From NCBI GenBank assembly GCA_014208095.1, contig JACHMT010000002.1, positions 124,001-188,000 of the forward strand: DNA of 64,000 nt, read 5' to 3'. Shown in pieces: positions 1 to 9,742 of the stretch (position 1 is the first letter of the stretch; each line of letters opens with the position of its first letter). A program made the position numbers and the translations under genes. This stretch comes from Actinospineispora eucalypti (GTDB lineage Bacteria > Actinomycetota > Actinomycetes > Mycobacteriales > Pseudonocardiaceae). The notes under the pieces are model-generated. The model was not told the origin of the DNA. It did not search any database and saw only the letters and a program-made list of their open reading frames with translations.

Positions 1-888
1 GCCGAGGCGCGCGGCGAGTCCAGCCGCGACGCCAAGTCCTTCTTCCTGAACATCAAGGGCCCGGAGCTGCTCAACAAGTTCGTCGGCGAGACCGAGCGGC
101 ACATCCGGCTGATCTTCCAGCGGGCTAGGGAGAAGGCCTCCGAGGGCACCCCGGTGATCGTGTTCTTCGACGAGATGGACTCGATCTTCCGGACCCGTGG
201 CTCGGGTGTCTCCTCGGACGTGGAGACCACGATCGTGCCCCAGCTCCTCAGCGAGATCGATGGCGTCGAGGGCCTGGAGAACGTGATCGTGATTGGCGCG
301 TCCAACCGCGAGGACATGATCGACCCGGCCATCCTGCGGCCGGGCCGGCTGGACGTGAAGATCAAGATCGAGCGTCCGGACGCGGAGGCGGCGCAGGATA
401 TCTTCTCCAAGTACCTGACGCAGACGCTGCCCATTCACGCCGACGACGTGACCGAGTTCGGCGGCAGCCGCAAGGCCTGCGTGGAGGCGATGATCCAGCG
501 CGTGGTCGAGCGGATGTACGCGGAGACCGAGGAGAACCGGTTCCTGGAGGTCACCTACGCCAACGGGGACAAGGAGGTCCTGTACTTCAAGGACTTCAAC
601 TCCGGCGCGATGATCCAGAACATCGTGGACCGGTCCAAGAAGGCGGCCATCAAGTCGGTGCTGGAGACCCGCCAGCCCGGCCTGCGGGTGCAGCACCTGC
701 TGGACGCCATAGTGGACGAGTTCGCGGAGAACGAGGATCTGCCGAACACCACCAACCCGGACGACTGGGCGCGCATCTCGGGCAAGAAGGGTGAACGGAT
801 TGTGTACATCCGCACCCTGGTGACCGGGAAGAACACCGAGTCCGGACGGGCGATCGACACCGCGTCGAACACCGGCCAGTACCTGTAG
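1..888 (+). CDS. arc: Proteasome-associated AAA ATPase (Arc/Mpa), C-terminal part
   Basis: The frame is open from base 1, so the gene starts outside the window; 295 C-terminal residues are visible. They hold Walker B with the acidic DEMD (about residues 54-60), the sensor-1 segment GASNRED and the RPGRLD region of a proteasomal AAA module. The protein ends in GQYL, the tail with which the Mycobacterium Mpa hexamer docks on the 20S alpha ring and opens the gate. The N-terminal coiled coil that binds Pup, the OB domains and Walker A must lie upstream. In the cell the hexamer unfolds pupylated proteins and feeds them to PrcBA, encoded a few kb downstream. Assignment is very secure from sequence and synteny. 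Confidence 0.96.
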   Translation, partial: AEARGESSRDAKSFFLNIKGPELLNKFVGETERHIRLIFQRAREKASEGTPVIVFFDEMDSIFRTRGSGVSSDVETTIVPQLLSEIDGVEGLENVIVIGASNREDMIDPAILRPGRLDVKIKIERPDAEAAQDIFSKYLTQTLPIHADDVTEFGGSRKACVEAMIQRVVERMYAETEENRFLEVTYANGDKEVLYFKDFNSGAMIQNIVDRSKKAAIKSVLETRQPGLRVQHLLDAIVDEFAENEDLPNTTNPDDWARISGKKGERIVYIRTLVTGKNTESGRAIDTASNTGQYL

Positions 889-919
889 ACACGCTCTGCC
901 AGGGCGAACGGAGTAAGTG

Positions 920-958
920 CGCACTGTGCTGCTCATCACTGCCGGGCGGCACAGTGCG
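920..958. promoter_or_regulatory. 10-bp inverted repeat upstream of marR-type gene
   Basis: A perfect 10-bp inverted repeat (CGCACTGTGC at 920-929, GCACAGTGCG at 949-958) lies between the arc stop and the MarR start. It could be the arc terminator stem, although no T-run follows, or the operator of the MarR protein, whose family binds such palindromes next to its own gene. I cannot decide between the two. Confidence 0.5.
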
Positions 959-1004
959 ACCCGGTACGCCTCAAGTAGCATGATCTCGGCTGCTTGGGGG
1001 TGAC

Positions 1005-1493
1005 GTGGCGCACACGCGCTGGTTGAACGACGACGAACAGCGGGCGTGGCGCGCCTGGCTGGCCGCGAACAAGCTGCTGATGACCGAAATGGATCGTCAG
1101 CTGCAGGATGAAGCGGGCATTCCGCATACTTATTACGAGATTCTGGTGCGCCTCTCCGAGGTGCCGGACCGGGCGTTGCGGATGTCCCAGCTGGCCGTCT
1201 CGTCCATGTCCTCCCGCAGCCGCCTCTCGCACGCCGTGGCGCGGCTGGAGGAGGCCGGCTGGGTGCGCCGGCGGGAGTGCCTGACCGACCGGCGCGGCGC
1301 AGTGTGCGAACTCACGGAAGCGGGTCTGGACGCGCTGCGCGAGGCCGCCCCCGGACACGTCGACGTGGTCCGCTCCAACCTGTTCGACCAGCTCACCGAG
1401 GAACAGGTGACCCAGCTGCGGGAGATCTGCGAGGCCGTGGCGAACCACCTGGGCGGCGAGGGCATCTGGCCGCTGGGCGAGAACCTCGGCTGA
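1005..1493 (+). CDS. MarR-family winged-helix regulator
   Basis: 162 residues, the usual MarR length. The winged-helix core is visible: [20 protein letters not shown] as helix-turn-helix, then [19 protein letters not shown] and [20 protein letters not shown] as recognition helix and wing. Such proteins are homodimers that usually repress neighbouring genes and are released by small phenolic or oxidising ligands. GTG start; a weak purine stretch lies 5-10 nt upstream. It sits alone between arc and dop, with an inverted repeat just upstream that may be its operator. Target and ligand cannot be read from sequence. Confidence 0.88.
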   Translation: MAHTRWLNDDEQRAWRAWLAANKLLMTEMDRQLQDEAGIPHTYYEILVRLSEVPDRALRMSQLAVSSMSSRSRLSHAVARLEEAGWVRRRECLTDRRGAVCELTEAGLDALREAAPGHVDVVRSNLFDQLTEEQVTQLREICEAVANHLGGEGIWPLGENLG

Positions 1494-1529
1494 CCCGGTC
1501 GCGCCGACGGTTGCGGCGCCCGACAAAGA

Positions 1530-1582
1530 CCAGCGCGGAACGCGCTGGCTGAGCGCGCGCCCAGTTCGGCGCGCGCGGGAGA
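1530..1582 (+). repeat. Dispersed double-hairpin repeat, family 1 copy A
   Basis: Two adjacent hairpins: CCAGCGCG-GAA-CGCGCTGG (1530-1548) and GCGCGCGCC-CAGTTC-GGCGCGCGC (1553-1576), followed by GGGAG. The same composite occurs at 3128, 45232 and 45383, always between genes. It lies directly upstream of the dop promoter box. Confidence 0.85.
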
Positions 1583-1585
1583 GGA

Positions 1586-1591
1586 TAGGCT
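1586..1591 (+). promoter_or_regulatory. -10 box of dop (leaderless-type)
   Basis: TAGGCT fits the actinobacterial TANNNT -10 element and ends 8 nt before the dop ATG with no Shine-Dalgarno between, so the transcript probably starts at or next to the start codon. The same spacing recurs at pafA, pafB and several other genes of the window. Confidence 0.5.
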
Positions 1592-1599
1592 CGGTAGCT

Positions 1600-3126
1600 A
1601 TGAGCGCTCGGCGGATTATGGGTACCGAAGTTGAGTACGGCATCTCGGTACCCGGGGATGCCACGGCGAACCCGGTGATCACCTCGACCCAGGTGGTGCT
1701 GGCCTACGCGGCGGCGGCCGAGCTGCCCCGGGCCAAGCGCGCCCGGTGGGACTACGAGGTGGAGTCTCCGCTGCGCGACGCGCGGGGCTTCGACCTGTCC
1801 ACCCCGAGCATCCCCACCAGCACCGACTCCGAGCTGGACGACCTGGGGGCGGCGAACGTCATCCTCACCAACGGCGCCCGGCTGTACGTGGACCACGCGC
1901 ACCCGGAGTTCTCCACCCCCGAGGTGACCACGCCGAGGGACGCGGTCATCTGGGACAAGGCCGGCGAGCGGGTGATGGAGGAGGCCGCGATGCGGTCGGC
2001 CACCGTGCCGGGCACCCCGCCCATCCAGCTGTACAAGAACAACGTGGACGGCAAGGGGGCCAGCTACGGCACCCACGAGAACTACCTGATGTCCCGGTCC
2101 ACCACCTTCCCGGCGATCATCACCGGGCTCATCCCGTTCTTCGTCACCCGCCAGGTGATCTGCGGCGCCGGGCGGGTGGGCATCGGCCCGAGCGGCGACG
2201 AGGCCGGCTACCAGCTGTCCCAGCGCTCGGACTACATCGAGGTCGAGGTCGGCCTGGAGACCACGCTCAAGCGCGGGATCATCAACACCCGGGACGAGCC
2301 GCACGCGGACGCCGACAAGTACCGCCGGCTGCACGTGATCATCGGTGACGCCAACATGGCGGAGACGTCCACGCTGCTCAAGATGGGCACCACCGCACTG
2401 GTCCTGGACATGATCGAGGCCGGCCAGCGGTTCGACGACCTGCGCCTGGCCGAGCCGGTCCGCTCGGTGCACTCGATCAGCCGGGACCCCAGCCTGCAGG
2501 CCAAGGTGGAGCTGGCCGACGGCCGCCGGATGACCGGGCTGGACGTGCAGTGGGCGTACTTCGAGCGGGCCCGCGACCACGTGGAGCGCACCCAGGGCGC
2601 CAGCGACGCGGACGTCGACCCCGTCACCGCCGAGGTGATGCGGATCTGGGGCGAGGTGCTGGACGCGCTGTCCCGCGACCCCATGGAGTGCGCCGACCGG
2701 CTGGACTGGCCGGCCAAGCTGCGCCTGCTGGAGGGCTACCGGGCCCGGGACAACCTGGCCTGGTCCTCGCCCCGGCTGCATCTGGTGGACCTGCAGTACT
2801 CCGACGTGCGGATGGCCAAGGGCCTGTACAACCGGCTGGTGGCCCGGGGCTCGATGAAGCGGCTGGTGGACGAGGAGCAGGTGGTGGCGGCCATGCGCCG
2901 GCCACCGGAGGACACCAGGGCCTACTTCCGGGGCCGCTGCCTGGAGCGCTACCCGACCGCCGTGGCCGCCGCCTCCTGGGACTCGGTCATCTTCGACCTG
3001 GGTCGGGAGTCGCTGGTGCGCATCCCGACCCTGGAGCCGCTGCGTGGGACCCGTAACCACGTGGGCAAGCTGATTGACGCTTCTGAGACCGCCGAGGAGC
3101 TGGTCACCGCCCTCACGCGGGGGTGA
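1600..3126 (+). CDS. dop: Pup deamidase/depupylase Dop
   Basis: 508 residues of the carboxylate-amine ligase-like Dop/PafA family. The N-terminus [13 protein letters not shown] carries the metal/ATP-binding glutamates. D98 in [13 protein letters not shown] matches the catalytic aspartate of the family, and the insert around residues 40-80 (Dop loop) separates it from PafA. Dop removes Pup from substrates and, in species whose Pup ends in Gln, deamidates that residue to Glu. Here Pup already ends in Glu (see pup), so depupylation is likely its main job (inference). First gene of the dop-pup-prcB-prcA block; a 131-bp gap with a repeat separates it from pup. Confidence 0.96.
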   Translation: MSARRIMGTEVEYGISVPGDATANPVITSTQVVLAYAAAAELPRAKRARWDYEVESPLRDARGFDLSTPSIPTSTDSELDDLGAANVILTNGARLYVDHAHPEFSTPEVTTPRDAVIWDKAGERVMEEAAMRSATVPGTPPIQLYKNNVDGKGASYGTHENYLMSRSTTFPAIITGLIPFFVTRQVICGAGRVGIGPSGDEAGYQLSQRSDYIEVEVGLETTLKRGIINTRDEPHADADKYRRLHVIIGDANMAETSTLLKMGTTALVLDMIEAGQRFDDLRLAEPVRSVHSISRDPSLQAKVELADGRRMTGLDVQWAYFERARDHVERTQGASDADVDPVTAEVMRIWGEVLDALSRDPMECADRLDWPAKLRLLEGYRARDNLAWSSPRLHLVDLQYSDVRMAKGLYNRLVARGSMKRLVDEEQVVAAMRRPPEDTRAYFRGRCLERYPTAVAAASWDSVIFDLGRESLVRIPTLEPLRGTRNHVGKLIDASETAEELVTALTRG

Positions 3127-3127
3127 C

Positions 3128-3177
3128 CAGCGCGGGACGCGCTTGCGTGGCGTGCGCCCAGTTTGGCGCACGCGGGA
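3128..3177 (+). repeat. Dispersed double-hairpin repeat, family 1 copy B
   Basis: The first hairpin is CAGCGCG-GGA-CGCGCTtG. The second is GCGTGCGCC-CAGTTT-GGCGCACGC: relative to copy A a C-G pair has become T-A on both arms, a compensatory change. It lies in the dop-pup gap. Confidence 0.85.
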
Positions 3178-3257
3178 GACTCCGCGAGTTGCGGTGGGTG
3201 TTTGTCGGCTCGGGTAGGTAGTGTTCATATCAGCAGGACCACCGATCGGGAGGCGTC

Positions 3258-3455
3258 ATGGCGCAGGAGCAGACCCGGCGACAGGGCGGCGGCGATGGTG
3301 ACGGCGACGACGACGCGAGCGCCGCGCCGGCCGGCCAGGAACGCCGTGAGAAGCTGGGAGAGGACGTCGACACGATCTTGGACGAGATCGATGACGTGCT
3401 CGAGGAGAACGCCGAGGACTTCGTCCGGGCATACGTACAGAAGGGCGGCGAGTAG
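3258..3455 (+). CDS. pup: Prokaryotic ubiquitin-like protein Pup
   Basis: 65 residues, mostly disordered and acidic, with the conserved C-terminal half (DVDTILDEIDDVLEEN...FVRAYVQKGGE) that folds on the Arc/Mpa coiled coil and is ligated to substrate lysines. The last codon before the stop is GAG, so the protein ends Gly-Gly-Glu rather than Gly-Gly-Gln: it is ready for PafA without prior deamidation. ATG start with a good ribosome site (GGGAGG, 6 nt upstream). It lies immediately upstream of prcB. Confidence 0.97.
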   Translation: MAQEQTRRQGGGDGDGDDDASAAPAGQERREKLGEDVDTILDEIDDVLEENAEDFVRAYVQKGGE

Positions 3456-3557
3456 CCAACCGCCGGCCCGTATCGTCCAGTGCCGCCGGCCCGAGGGGCC
3501 GGGGGATCCGCAGTGGGGTAATGCCCTGCCGACCTGAGCTAAGGAGTAGAAGCGCCG

Positions 3558-4427
3558 ATGGACCCGAGGTCGGCACGGGGGCCCGTGAGCCCGGTCAATG
3601 CCGCGCTCCCCGCCGAGTACTTCACCCCCGGCGTGTCTTCTTTCACCGACTTCCTGGCGTCCGTGGCGCCGCACCTGCTGCCCGGGGCGGTGCGGCCGGA
3701 CGCAACGGTCACGTCGGCGGGCGGCCTGGAGATCCCGCACGGCACCACGCTGGTCGCGCTCACCTTCTCCGGCGGCGTGCTGCTCGCCGGTGACCGCCGG
3801 GCCACCGCCGGCAACATGATCGCCCAGCGGGACATCGAGAAGGTCTTCGTCACCGACAGCTACTCGGCGGCCGGCATCGCCGGGGTGGCCGGGCTCGGGG
3901 TGGAGCTGATCCGGCTCTACACCCTGGACCTGGAGCACTACGAGAAGATCGAGGGCGTAGCGCTCTCCCTGGACGGCAAGGTGAACAAGCTGTCCGGCAT
4001 GGTGCGCGCCAACCTGGGCGCCGCGATGCAGGGGCTGGCCGCGATCCCGTTGTTCGTCGGGTTCGACACGGATGCGAGCGACCCGGCCCGGGCCGGCCGG
4101 ATCGTCAGCTTCGACGTCACCGGCAGCAAGTCGGAGGAGCACGGCTTCACCGCCATCGGCTCCGGTTCGCTGTTCGCCCGTTCGGCGCTGAAGAAGACGC
4201 ACAACCCGGAGGCGGACGAGGCCGGCGCCGTCCGGGCCGCCGTCGAGGCGCTCTACGACGCCGCCGACGACGACACCGCGACCGGTATGCCGGACGTCTC
4301 ACGGAACATCTTCCCGGTGGTCATCACCATCACCGCCGCCGAAGGGGCGGTGCGCCACCCCGACGAGCAGATCGGTGAGGTGGCGCGCGCCGTGCTAGCC
4401 GATAGGCTTACCCGGCCCGGCGGCTAG
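3558..4427 (+). CDS. prcB: 20S proteasome beta subunit PrcB
   Basis: 289 residues. A propeptide of about 62 residues ends at HG just before [11 protein letters not shown], so Thr63 becomes the catalytic N-terminal threonine after self-processing. The DRRAT and GSGS-type segments of beta subunits follow. AAGGAG lies 9 nt before the ATG. It forms the two inner heptameric rings of the core particle and is followed at 47 bp by prcA. Confidence 0.96.
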   Translation: MDPRSARGPVSPVNAALPAEYFTPGVSSFTDFLASVAPHLLPGAVRPDATVTSAGGLEIPHGTTLVALTFSGGVLLAGDRRATAGNMIAQRDIEKVFVTDSYSAAGIAGVAGLGVELIRLYTLDLEHYEKIEGVALSLDGKVNKLSGMVRANLGAAMQGLAAIPLFVGFDTDASDPARAGRIVSFDVTGSKSEEHGFTAIGSGSLFARSALKKTHNPEADEAGAVRAAVEALYDAADDDTATGMPDVSRNIFPVVITITAAEGAVRHPDEQIGEVARAVLADRLTRPGG

Positions 4428-4474
4428 CCCCGACCGGCCCGTTCCCTTTCGCGACGACCTCAGGAGCCCAACCA

Positions 4475-5287
4475 GTGACGCTGCCGTTCTACGCCTCCGC
4501 CGAGCAGGTGATGCGGGACCGCTCGGAGCTGGCCCGCAAGGGCATCGCCCGGGGCCGCAGCGTGACCGTGCTGACCTACGCCGGCGGCGTGCTGTTCGTG
4601 GCGGAGAACCGCTCCACCGCCCTGCACAAGGTTTCCGAGATCTACGACCGGATCGGCTTCGCGGCGGTCGGCCGGTACAACGAGTTCGAGAACCTGCGCA
4701 CCGCCGGGATCCGCATCGCGGACGTCCGGGGCTACTCCTACGACCGGCGCGACGTCACCGGGAAGTGGCTGGCCAACGCCTACGCGCAGACGATGGGCGC
4801 GATCTTCACCGAGCAGCAGAAGCCCTACGAGGTTGAGCTGTGTGTGGCCGAGGTCGGGCCGACCGCCGACGACGACCAGCTCTACCGCATCACCTACGAC
4901 GGCTCGATCAGCGACGAGCCCCGGTTCGTGGTGATGGGTGGCCAGACCGATCCGATCAGCGCCAAGCTGCGGGACTCCTACTCCGACGGCATGGAGCTGG
5001 CCGACGCCGTCGCGGTGGCCGTGCGCGGGCTGCAGTCCGCCTCCCCGGGCGGTTCCGGCGCCGGCGGCTCGGGGTCGGGCACCAACGGGGGCGGCTCGGC
5101 GGACCGGCTGCTCGGGGTGAACGCGCTGGAAGTGGCCGTACTGGACCGCAGCCGCCCGCGCCGGGCCTTTCGTCGCCTACAGGGTGCCGCCCTGGCCGCC
5201 CTGCTGCCCGAGGAGAACCGCGCGGCCGGCAAGAAGGACGAATCGAGCGGTGACAAGGGCGACGACAAGGGCGACGGCAAAGCCTGA
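4475..5287 (+). CDS. prcA: 20S proteasome alpha subunit PrcA
   Basis: 270 residues, GTG start with AGGAG upstream. The N-terminal [20 protein letters not shown] matches the gating N-terminus of bacterial alpha subunits, followed by the proteasome fold ([28 protein letters not shown]). The C-terminus is an unusual run of Gly/Ser (about 190-215) and a charged Asp/Lys/Gly tail. Outer rings of the core; docking site for the GQYL tail of Arc. The stop lies 2 bp from the stop of the convergent RHIM-motif gene. Confidence 0.95.
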   Translation: MTLPFYASAEQVMRDRSELARKGIARGRSVTVLTYAGGVLFVAENRSTALHKVSEIYDRIGFAAVGRYNEFENLRTAGIRIADVRGYSYDRRDVTGKWLANAYAQTMGAIFTEQQKPYEVELCVAEVGPTADDDQLYRITYDGSISDEPRFVVMGGQTDPISAKLRDSYSDGMELADAVAVAVRGLQSASPGGSGAGGSGSGTNGGGSADRLLGVNALEVAVLDRSRPRRAFRRLQGAALAALLPEENRAAGKKDESSGDKGDDKGDGKA

Positions 5288-5289
5288 TT

Positions 5290-5682
5290 TCAGCTTTCCG
5301 GCCCGGTGCCGAACACGTTGTGCTGGGTGTTGTGGTTGCCCACCTGAACGGCCTGGGAACCCCGCAAGTCGATCTGGTATTTGCCCGCGCGGGCGCCCAC
5401 GGTGTCGAGCAGCGCCATCAGCCGCTGCGCCGCCTCGATCACCGCCCGGTCATTCCCGGCGTCCACCTCGACTAGCTCGGCCTCCAGCGCGGGTCGCCAC
5501 GCTTCCGGCCGCTGCTCGTACTGCTCCAGCGCCGCCGCGCCGGAGTTGCGATCGGAGAAGAGGCGTCCCACGAGCTCTTTCAGCTCGGCGTACGCCTCCT
5601 TGACCGCCTCCGTCGCGGTGCCCTGCAGACCCGACGCCAGACCCGCCGTCAGCGCACCGACGATCAACGACACCGGTTCCAT
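5290..5682 (-). CDS. Small RHIM/amyloid-motif protein, NLR partner
   Basis: 130 residues from the ATG at 5682. An upstream in-frame GTG at 5742 is less likely, since its only GGAG abuts the codon. The N-terminus (MEPVSLIVGALTAGLASGLQ) and the following helical stretch match a common actinobacterial small-protein family. The C-terminus, about residues 99-125, holds GKYQIDLRGSQAVQVGNHNT followed by QHNVF, a hydrophobic/Gln/Gly/Asn pattern like the RIP homotypic interaction motif and the bacterial amyloid signalling sequences. The divergent NLR carries a related motif at its N-terminus. In known pairs of this design the NLR assembles and templates amyloid folding of the partner, which acts as effector. 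That function is inferred here. Confidence 0.85.
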   Translation of the reverse strand: MEPVSLIVGALTAGLASGLQGTATEAVKEAYAELKELVGRLFSDRNSGAAALEQYEQRPEAWRPALEAELVEVDAGNDRAVIEAAQRLMALLDTVGARAGKYQIDLRGSQAVQVGNHNTQHNVFGTGPES

Positions 5683-5784
5683 CCGCACACCCCACTCCAG
5701 ACAGGCCACGACCACTATCCTGGCCAGCGCCGGAAAAGTCACCTCCGTGTCCTCTTCGCAACGTTAGGGGCGGCCTGCCCCACT

Positions 5785-5790
5785 TACGAT
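5785..5790 (+). promoter_or_regulatory. -10 box of the NLR gene (leaderless-type)
   Basis: TACGAT ends 6 nt before the NLR ATG, leaving no room for a Shine-Dalgarno site. It fits TANNNT. Confidence 0.45.
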
Positions 5791-5796
5791 CCGACC

Positions 5797-8163
5797 ATGC
5801 AGTCGGCCGGCGCGCGGGAACCGGCGTCCGAGGGCGCGGATGCGCGGAACGCGCAAGGCGTGCAGGTCGTGCTGCCCGGCGGCTCGGGCGTGCAGCACAA
5901 CTACTTCGCGGGTCGCCGGCCGGTGTCCTGGCCACACTTGGTCGGGGTGATTCCGCCGCGCGCGGACGGCTACCAGCACCGGGCGGTGTTCACCGTCCTC
6001 GCCGACAACTTCCGGGTGAGGCGGGTGCCGGTGCAGGTCATCGCCGGGTTGGGCGGAGTCGGCAAGACCCAGCTCGCGGCGGAGCTGGCCCGCCGGATGC
6101 GGGTCGAGGCGGCGCTGGACCTGGTGGTATGGGTGTCAGTGCTCAGCCGGGCGGGGGTAGTGTCGGCATACGCCCAGGCTGCGACCGACCTGGTGCTGGG
6201 ACCCGACAGCCAGGACCCCGACCAGGCGGCGGTCCGGTTCCTCTCCTGGCTAGGAAGCACGGGCAAGAGCTGGCTGGTCGTGCTGGACGATGTCGCTTCG
6301 GCGGCGGACATGCGAGCCCTGTGGCCGCCCGAGCACCCGAACGGACACACCATTGTGACAACCCGTCGTCGCGACGCCGAGCTGTTGGCCGGCCGAGAGT
6401 TGGTTGGGGTCGCCGAGTTCACCGAGCGGGAAGCGATCGATTATCTCGTAGGAAAGTTGCCGGCTGGGCTGACCGATGACGTCGGCGGCGTCGCGGCCGA
6501 CCTGGGTCGGCTTCCGCTGGCCCTCGGGCACGCCGCCGCGTACATGCGCGACCAGGAGCTGACCTGCACTGCCTACCGGCGCCGGTTCGCCGACCGGCGC
6601 AGGCGGCTGTCTGGGCTGTTCCCCGAGGAGAGCGAGCTATTCGACCATGCCGCCAAGACAGTGGCCACCACCTGGTCGCTGTCAGTCGAGGCAGCCGACC
6701 GGGTCGCGCCGACCGGCGTCGCTAGGCCGCTGCTGGAGCTGGCCAGCGTGCTCGATTCCAACGGCATGCCCGAGACCTTGTTCGCTACGGAGGCGGCCCT
6801 CGGCTACGCCGCCCGTGGGCCCGCCGCGCTGAACGAGGATGACGCCCGGGACGGGCTGCGGGCGCTGCACAGGTTCCACCTGGTCGCACACGACGCAGGG
6901 CTGGTTCGAGTGCACGCCCTGGTGCAACGGGCGGTGCGGGAGGAACTGCCGGAGCAGCGGCTGGCGGCGGTCGCGGTATCCGCCGCCGACGCCCTCGCAT
7001 GCCTGTGGCCGGATGTTGACGTGGACGCCCGGTTCGCGCAGCTGCTGCGCGCCAATGGGGTGACGCTGTACCGGGTGGTTGCCGACCAGCTGTGGGCGAA
7101 CGCCAGTGTCGCCCATCCCGTGTTGTCGCGTCTGGTCCGTGGTTTCGGCGACGCGGCCATGCTGTCCGACGCGATCGCCTGGGCACGGGACATCGGCGAC
7201 GCGGCGCACCGCGTCCTCGGCGCAGGCCACCGCGACACCATGGCGTTCCGGAACCAGCTGGCCATGTGGCTGGGCGACGCCGGCCAGGTGGACGAGGCCA
7301 TTGCGGAGCTCGAGCGACTGGTGGCAGAGGTGGCCGCCACTCTCGGCCCGGACGATCCGAACACCCTGGACGCTCGGCAGAACCTGGGGTACCAGCGAGG
7401 CCACGCGGGTGACCCGGCAGCGGCCGCTTCCGAACTCGCCGAGGTGTTGGTGGACTGCCAGCGGGTGCTCGGCCCGGATGATTGGCGGAGCTTGAATCTG
7501 GCCGATCAGCTGGCGTTCTGGCTCGGCAAGTCCGGTGACGCGGCGGGGGCGGTGGCACTGCTGCGCGAGACGCTACCCCGGGTGGTGCGGACCTGTGGGC
7601 CGGAGCATCGCACCACCCTGTCCGTCCGGGGAAACCTGGCGTGGTGGGTCGCGGAAAGCGGCCAGGTGTCTGAAGGGGTGGCCGCGTTGCGCGAGGTGGT
7701 CGCCGACACGGTGCGGGTGCTGGGGGCCGAACACCGTGACGTGTCCGTGTTGCGCAACAACCTGGCCTATTGGCAGGGCCGGTCGGGAGACATCGCGGGG
7801 GCGGTGGCCGCCTTGGAGGAACTCCTGCTCGAGCGGCTGCGGGTATTCGGTCCTGACCACCGCGACAGCCACGCCACCCGCAACGGCCTCGCCGAGCTGT
7901 ATCTCGAATCGGGGGATCCGGCTGCCGCCATCGCCCATCTCGAGGTCGTGCTCGCCTCGCGGCGCCAGGTGTTCGGCGATGACCATTCGGAGACCTGGGA
8001 CACGCGGTACCGGCTCGCCTGCGCGCGCGGGGATCTCGGCGAGACGGTACAGGCGGTCGAGGAGCTGGCGGCGGTCCTGGACGCCCGTGAACGCCTTCTC
8101 GGCGCGGACCATCGGGAAACCGACCGGACCCGCCAAAGCCTCGCGCACTGGCGCGCGAGATAG
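5797..8163 (+). CDS. NLR-type STAND ATPase: amyloid motif, NB-ARC, TPR repeats
   Basis: 788 residues. Residues 19-37 (AQGVQVVLPGGSGVQHNYF) resemble the C-terminal motif of the divergent small protein. An NB-ARC ATPase follows: P-loop GLGGVGKT at 84-91, Walker B WLVVLDDV near residue 155, and a GRLPLALGHA (GLPL-like) motif. From about residue 465 there are seven TPR-like repeats of about 42 residues, each built like LA.W.G..G....A...L and ending GPDH/GADH; this is the probable ligand-sensing part. The layout is that of bacterial NLR immune receptors. The trigger is unknown. It sits between prcA and pafA, where reference genomes carry other genes, so it looks inserted. Confidence 0.88.
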   Translation: MQSAGAREPASEGADARNAQGVQVVLPGGSGVQHNYFAGRRPVSWPHLVGVIPPRADGYQHRAVFTVLADNFRVRRVPVQVIAGLGGVGKTQLAAELARRMRVEAALDLVVWVSVLSRAGVVSAYAQAATDLVLGPDSQDPDQAAVRFLSWLGSTGKSWLVVLDDVASAADMRALWPPEHPNGHTIVTTRRRDAELLAGRELVGVAEFTEREAIDYLVGKLPAGLTDDVGGVAADLGRLPLALGHAAAYMRDQELTCTAYRRRFADRRRRLSGLFPEESELFDHAAKTVATTWSLSVEAADRVAPTGVARPLLELASVLDSNGMPETLFATEAALGYAARGPAALNEDDARDGLRALHRFHLVAHDAGLVRVHALVQRAVREELPEQRLAAVAVSAADALACLWPDVDVDARFAQLLRANGVTLYRVVADQLWANASVAHPVLSRLVRGFGDAAMLSDAIAWARDIGDAAHRVLGAGHRDTMAFRNQLAMWLGDAGQVDEAIAELERLVAEVAATLGPDDPNTLDARQNLGYQRGHAGDPAAAASELAEVLVDCQRVLGPDDWRSLNLADQLAFWLGKSGDAAGAVALLRETLPRVVRTCGPEHRTTLSVRGNLAWWVAESGQVSEGVAALREVVADTVRVLGAEHRDVSVLRNNLAYWQGRSGDIAGAVAALEELLLERLRVFGPDHRDSHATRNGLAELYLESGDPAAAIAHLEVVLASRRQVFGDDHSETWDTRYRLACARGDLGETVQAVEELAAVLDARERLLGADHRETDRTRQSLAHWRAR

Positions 8164-8164
8164 C

Positions 8165-9700
8165 TCATTCGGGCTGGAAGGGGCGGTCGCGGGTGGCCCA
8201 GCGGGGGTTGCTCTCGTCCCGCCGGTAGACCGGCACCTGGTGGCTGGCCACCCGGAAGGTGAACCGGCGCGCCCGCCGGCCCAGCTCGCCGTCCGTGGCC
8301 AACACGGCCGGCCGGTCCAGCTCCACCTCCAGCAGCGGCAGCTCGTGCTGCTCGTACACGTGGCTGTGCTCCAGCGCGGCGAACACCAGCGCGAAGAACG
8401 CCCTGGTCCGGGAGAACCGGATGTCCGCGCGCAGCCAGCGCACGTCCAGCAGCCCGGAGTCCAGCCGGGGCCGCCAGGCCGGCACCATGCCCCTCGGGTG
8501 GTAGGGGCCGTTGCCCACGAACAGGATCCACACGGACCGCCACTGGCCGTTCAGCCGCACCCGGATCGGGTCGGCGAGGCGCAGCGTGCGCACCAGGGCC
8601 ACCGCGAACGCGGGCCACTTGCCCCACCGGCCCTGCCACCGCTCGCGCCGGCGGACCAGCTCGGAGTAGGCGCCCAGGCTGGCGGTGTTCAGGAAGTACC
8701 GGGTGCCGCCACCGGGCTCGCCGGGGTCGATGTCCACCGCTCCCAGGTCGACCGCGACCGCCTCGCCCGTGCCGGTGGCGTCCACCGCCTCCTGCAGGTC
8801 GTAGATCCCGACGTCCCGGGCGAAGTGGTTCAGCGTGCCGGCGGGCACCAGCACCAGGGGAAGCCGGTGCTGGCGCGCCACCGAGGTGACGGCGCCGACG
8901 GTGCCGTCACCGCCGGCCACGCCGAGCGCCCGTATCTCGCCGTTGCGCGCGGCCAGGATGCCCTCCAGCCGCTCGATCAGGTCCATCTCCGGCTCCAGGA
9001 CCAGCACCTCGGCCGCCGGGAACGCGGCTCGCACGTCCTCGGTGGGGTCCACCGAGGCGTCGCCCGAGCGCGGGTTCACCGCGATGAGCAGGCCGTCCCC
9101 GTCGGCCAGTGCCGGCATCCGGCGCAGTGGCCGGGCGGACGCCTCGTCCGAGTCGCGCACCGGCCACCAGCGCCGGGTGAGCAGCGCGGCGCCGGTGCCG
9201 ACCGCCGCGCCGGCCAGCACGTCGGAGGTCCAGTGCACGCCCACGTGAACCCGCGAGTAGGCGACCACGGTGGCCAGCGGCGCCAGCACCAGCCCCGCGC
9301 GCGGGCTGTCCAGCGTGACCGCCGTGGCGAACGCCGCCGCCGACGCGGCGTGTCCGCTGGGGAACGAGCTGGACGTCGGCCGGCGCTGCAGCCTGCGGTA
9401 CAGGGGCAGGTGCTCGGCGGGCGGCCGGCGCCGAGGCAGCAGGGGCTTGAGTATGAGATTCGCCGTGGCACTCGCTCCGGCGATGGCAATCAGCCCGCGC
9501 AGGGCGCCACGCCGGGTGACACCCACCCGGGCGGCGAGCAGGCCGGCGATCGCGAACCACAGCCCGCTGTGATTGGCTGACCTGGTCAGACGGAGCAGCG
9601 CGCGGTCGGCGCGACTGGGTGGCAGCGCGGCTACCCAGCGTTGCACTCCCTCGTCCATGGCGTTGGCCCGCGCGGCCATCCGGCGGAAACACACGATCAC
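8165..9700 (-). CDS. PAP2 phosphatase / diacylglycerol-kinase-type fusion
   Basis: Up to 511 residues. The N-terminal PAP2 domain shows the three signature pieces: [21 protein letters not shown] and [20 protein letters not shown]. From about residue 205 a DAGK/sphingosine-kinase catalytic domain follows ([28 protein letters not shown]). One chain can therefore both dephosphorylate and phosphorylate lipid-type substrates; probable role in membrane lipid turnover. Start codons GTG 9700, ATG 9679 and ATG 9658 are all possible. Its stop lies 1 bp from the NLR stop (convergent), and it is divergent from pafA. Confidence 0.85.
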   Translation of the reverse strand: MIVCFRRMAARANAMDEGVQRWVAALPPSRADRALLRLTRSANHSGLWFAIAGLLAARVGVTRRGALRGLIAIAGASATANLILKPLLPRRRPPAEHLPLYRRLQRRPTSSSFPSGHAASAAAFATAVTLDSPRAGLVLAPLATVVAYSRVHVGVHWTSDVLAGAAVGTGAALLTRRWWPVRDSDEASARPLRRMPALADGDGLLIAVNPRSGDASVDPTEDVRAAFPAAEVLVLEPEMDLIERLEGILAARNGEIRALGVAGGDGTVGAVTSVARQHRLPLVLVPAGTLNHFARDVGIYDLQEAVDATGTGEAVAVDLGAVDIDPGEPGGGTRYFLNTASLGAYSELVRRRERWQGRWGKWPAFAVALVRTLRLADPIRVRLNGQWRSVWILFVGNGPYHPRGMVPAWRPRLDSGLLDVRWLRADIRFSRTRAFFALVFAALEHSHVYEQHELPLLEVELDRPAVLATDGELGRRARRFTFRVASHQVPVYRRDESNPRWATRDRPFQPE

Positions 9701-9729
9701 AGGCTCGACACTACGGTGCCCTCAACGCT

Positions 9730-9735
9730 TAGGCT
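9730..9735 (+). promoter_or_regulatory. -10 box of pafA (leaderless-type)
   Basis: TAGGCT, the same hexamer as upstream of dop, ends 7 nt before the ATG at 9743. This spacing favours that ATG over the one at 9737. Confidence 0.5.
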
Positions 9736-9742
9736 GATGTGC

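Noticed and set aside
1393..3228. 611-residue minus-strand frame opposite dop
   Set aside because: GC-rich antisense shadow: Pro/Arg/Gly/His-rich, no domain. The same holds for the long antisense frames opposite pafA, tatC-helY, metE and the Rieske operon.
3163..3537. 124-residue plus-strand frame spanning the pup region
   Set aside because: It is an out-of-frame shadow of the dop-pup gap and pup itself; pup has a ribosome site and clear identity.
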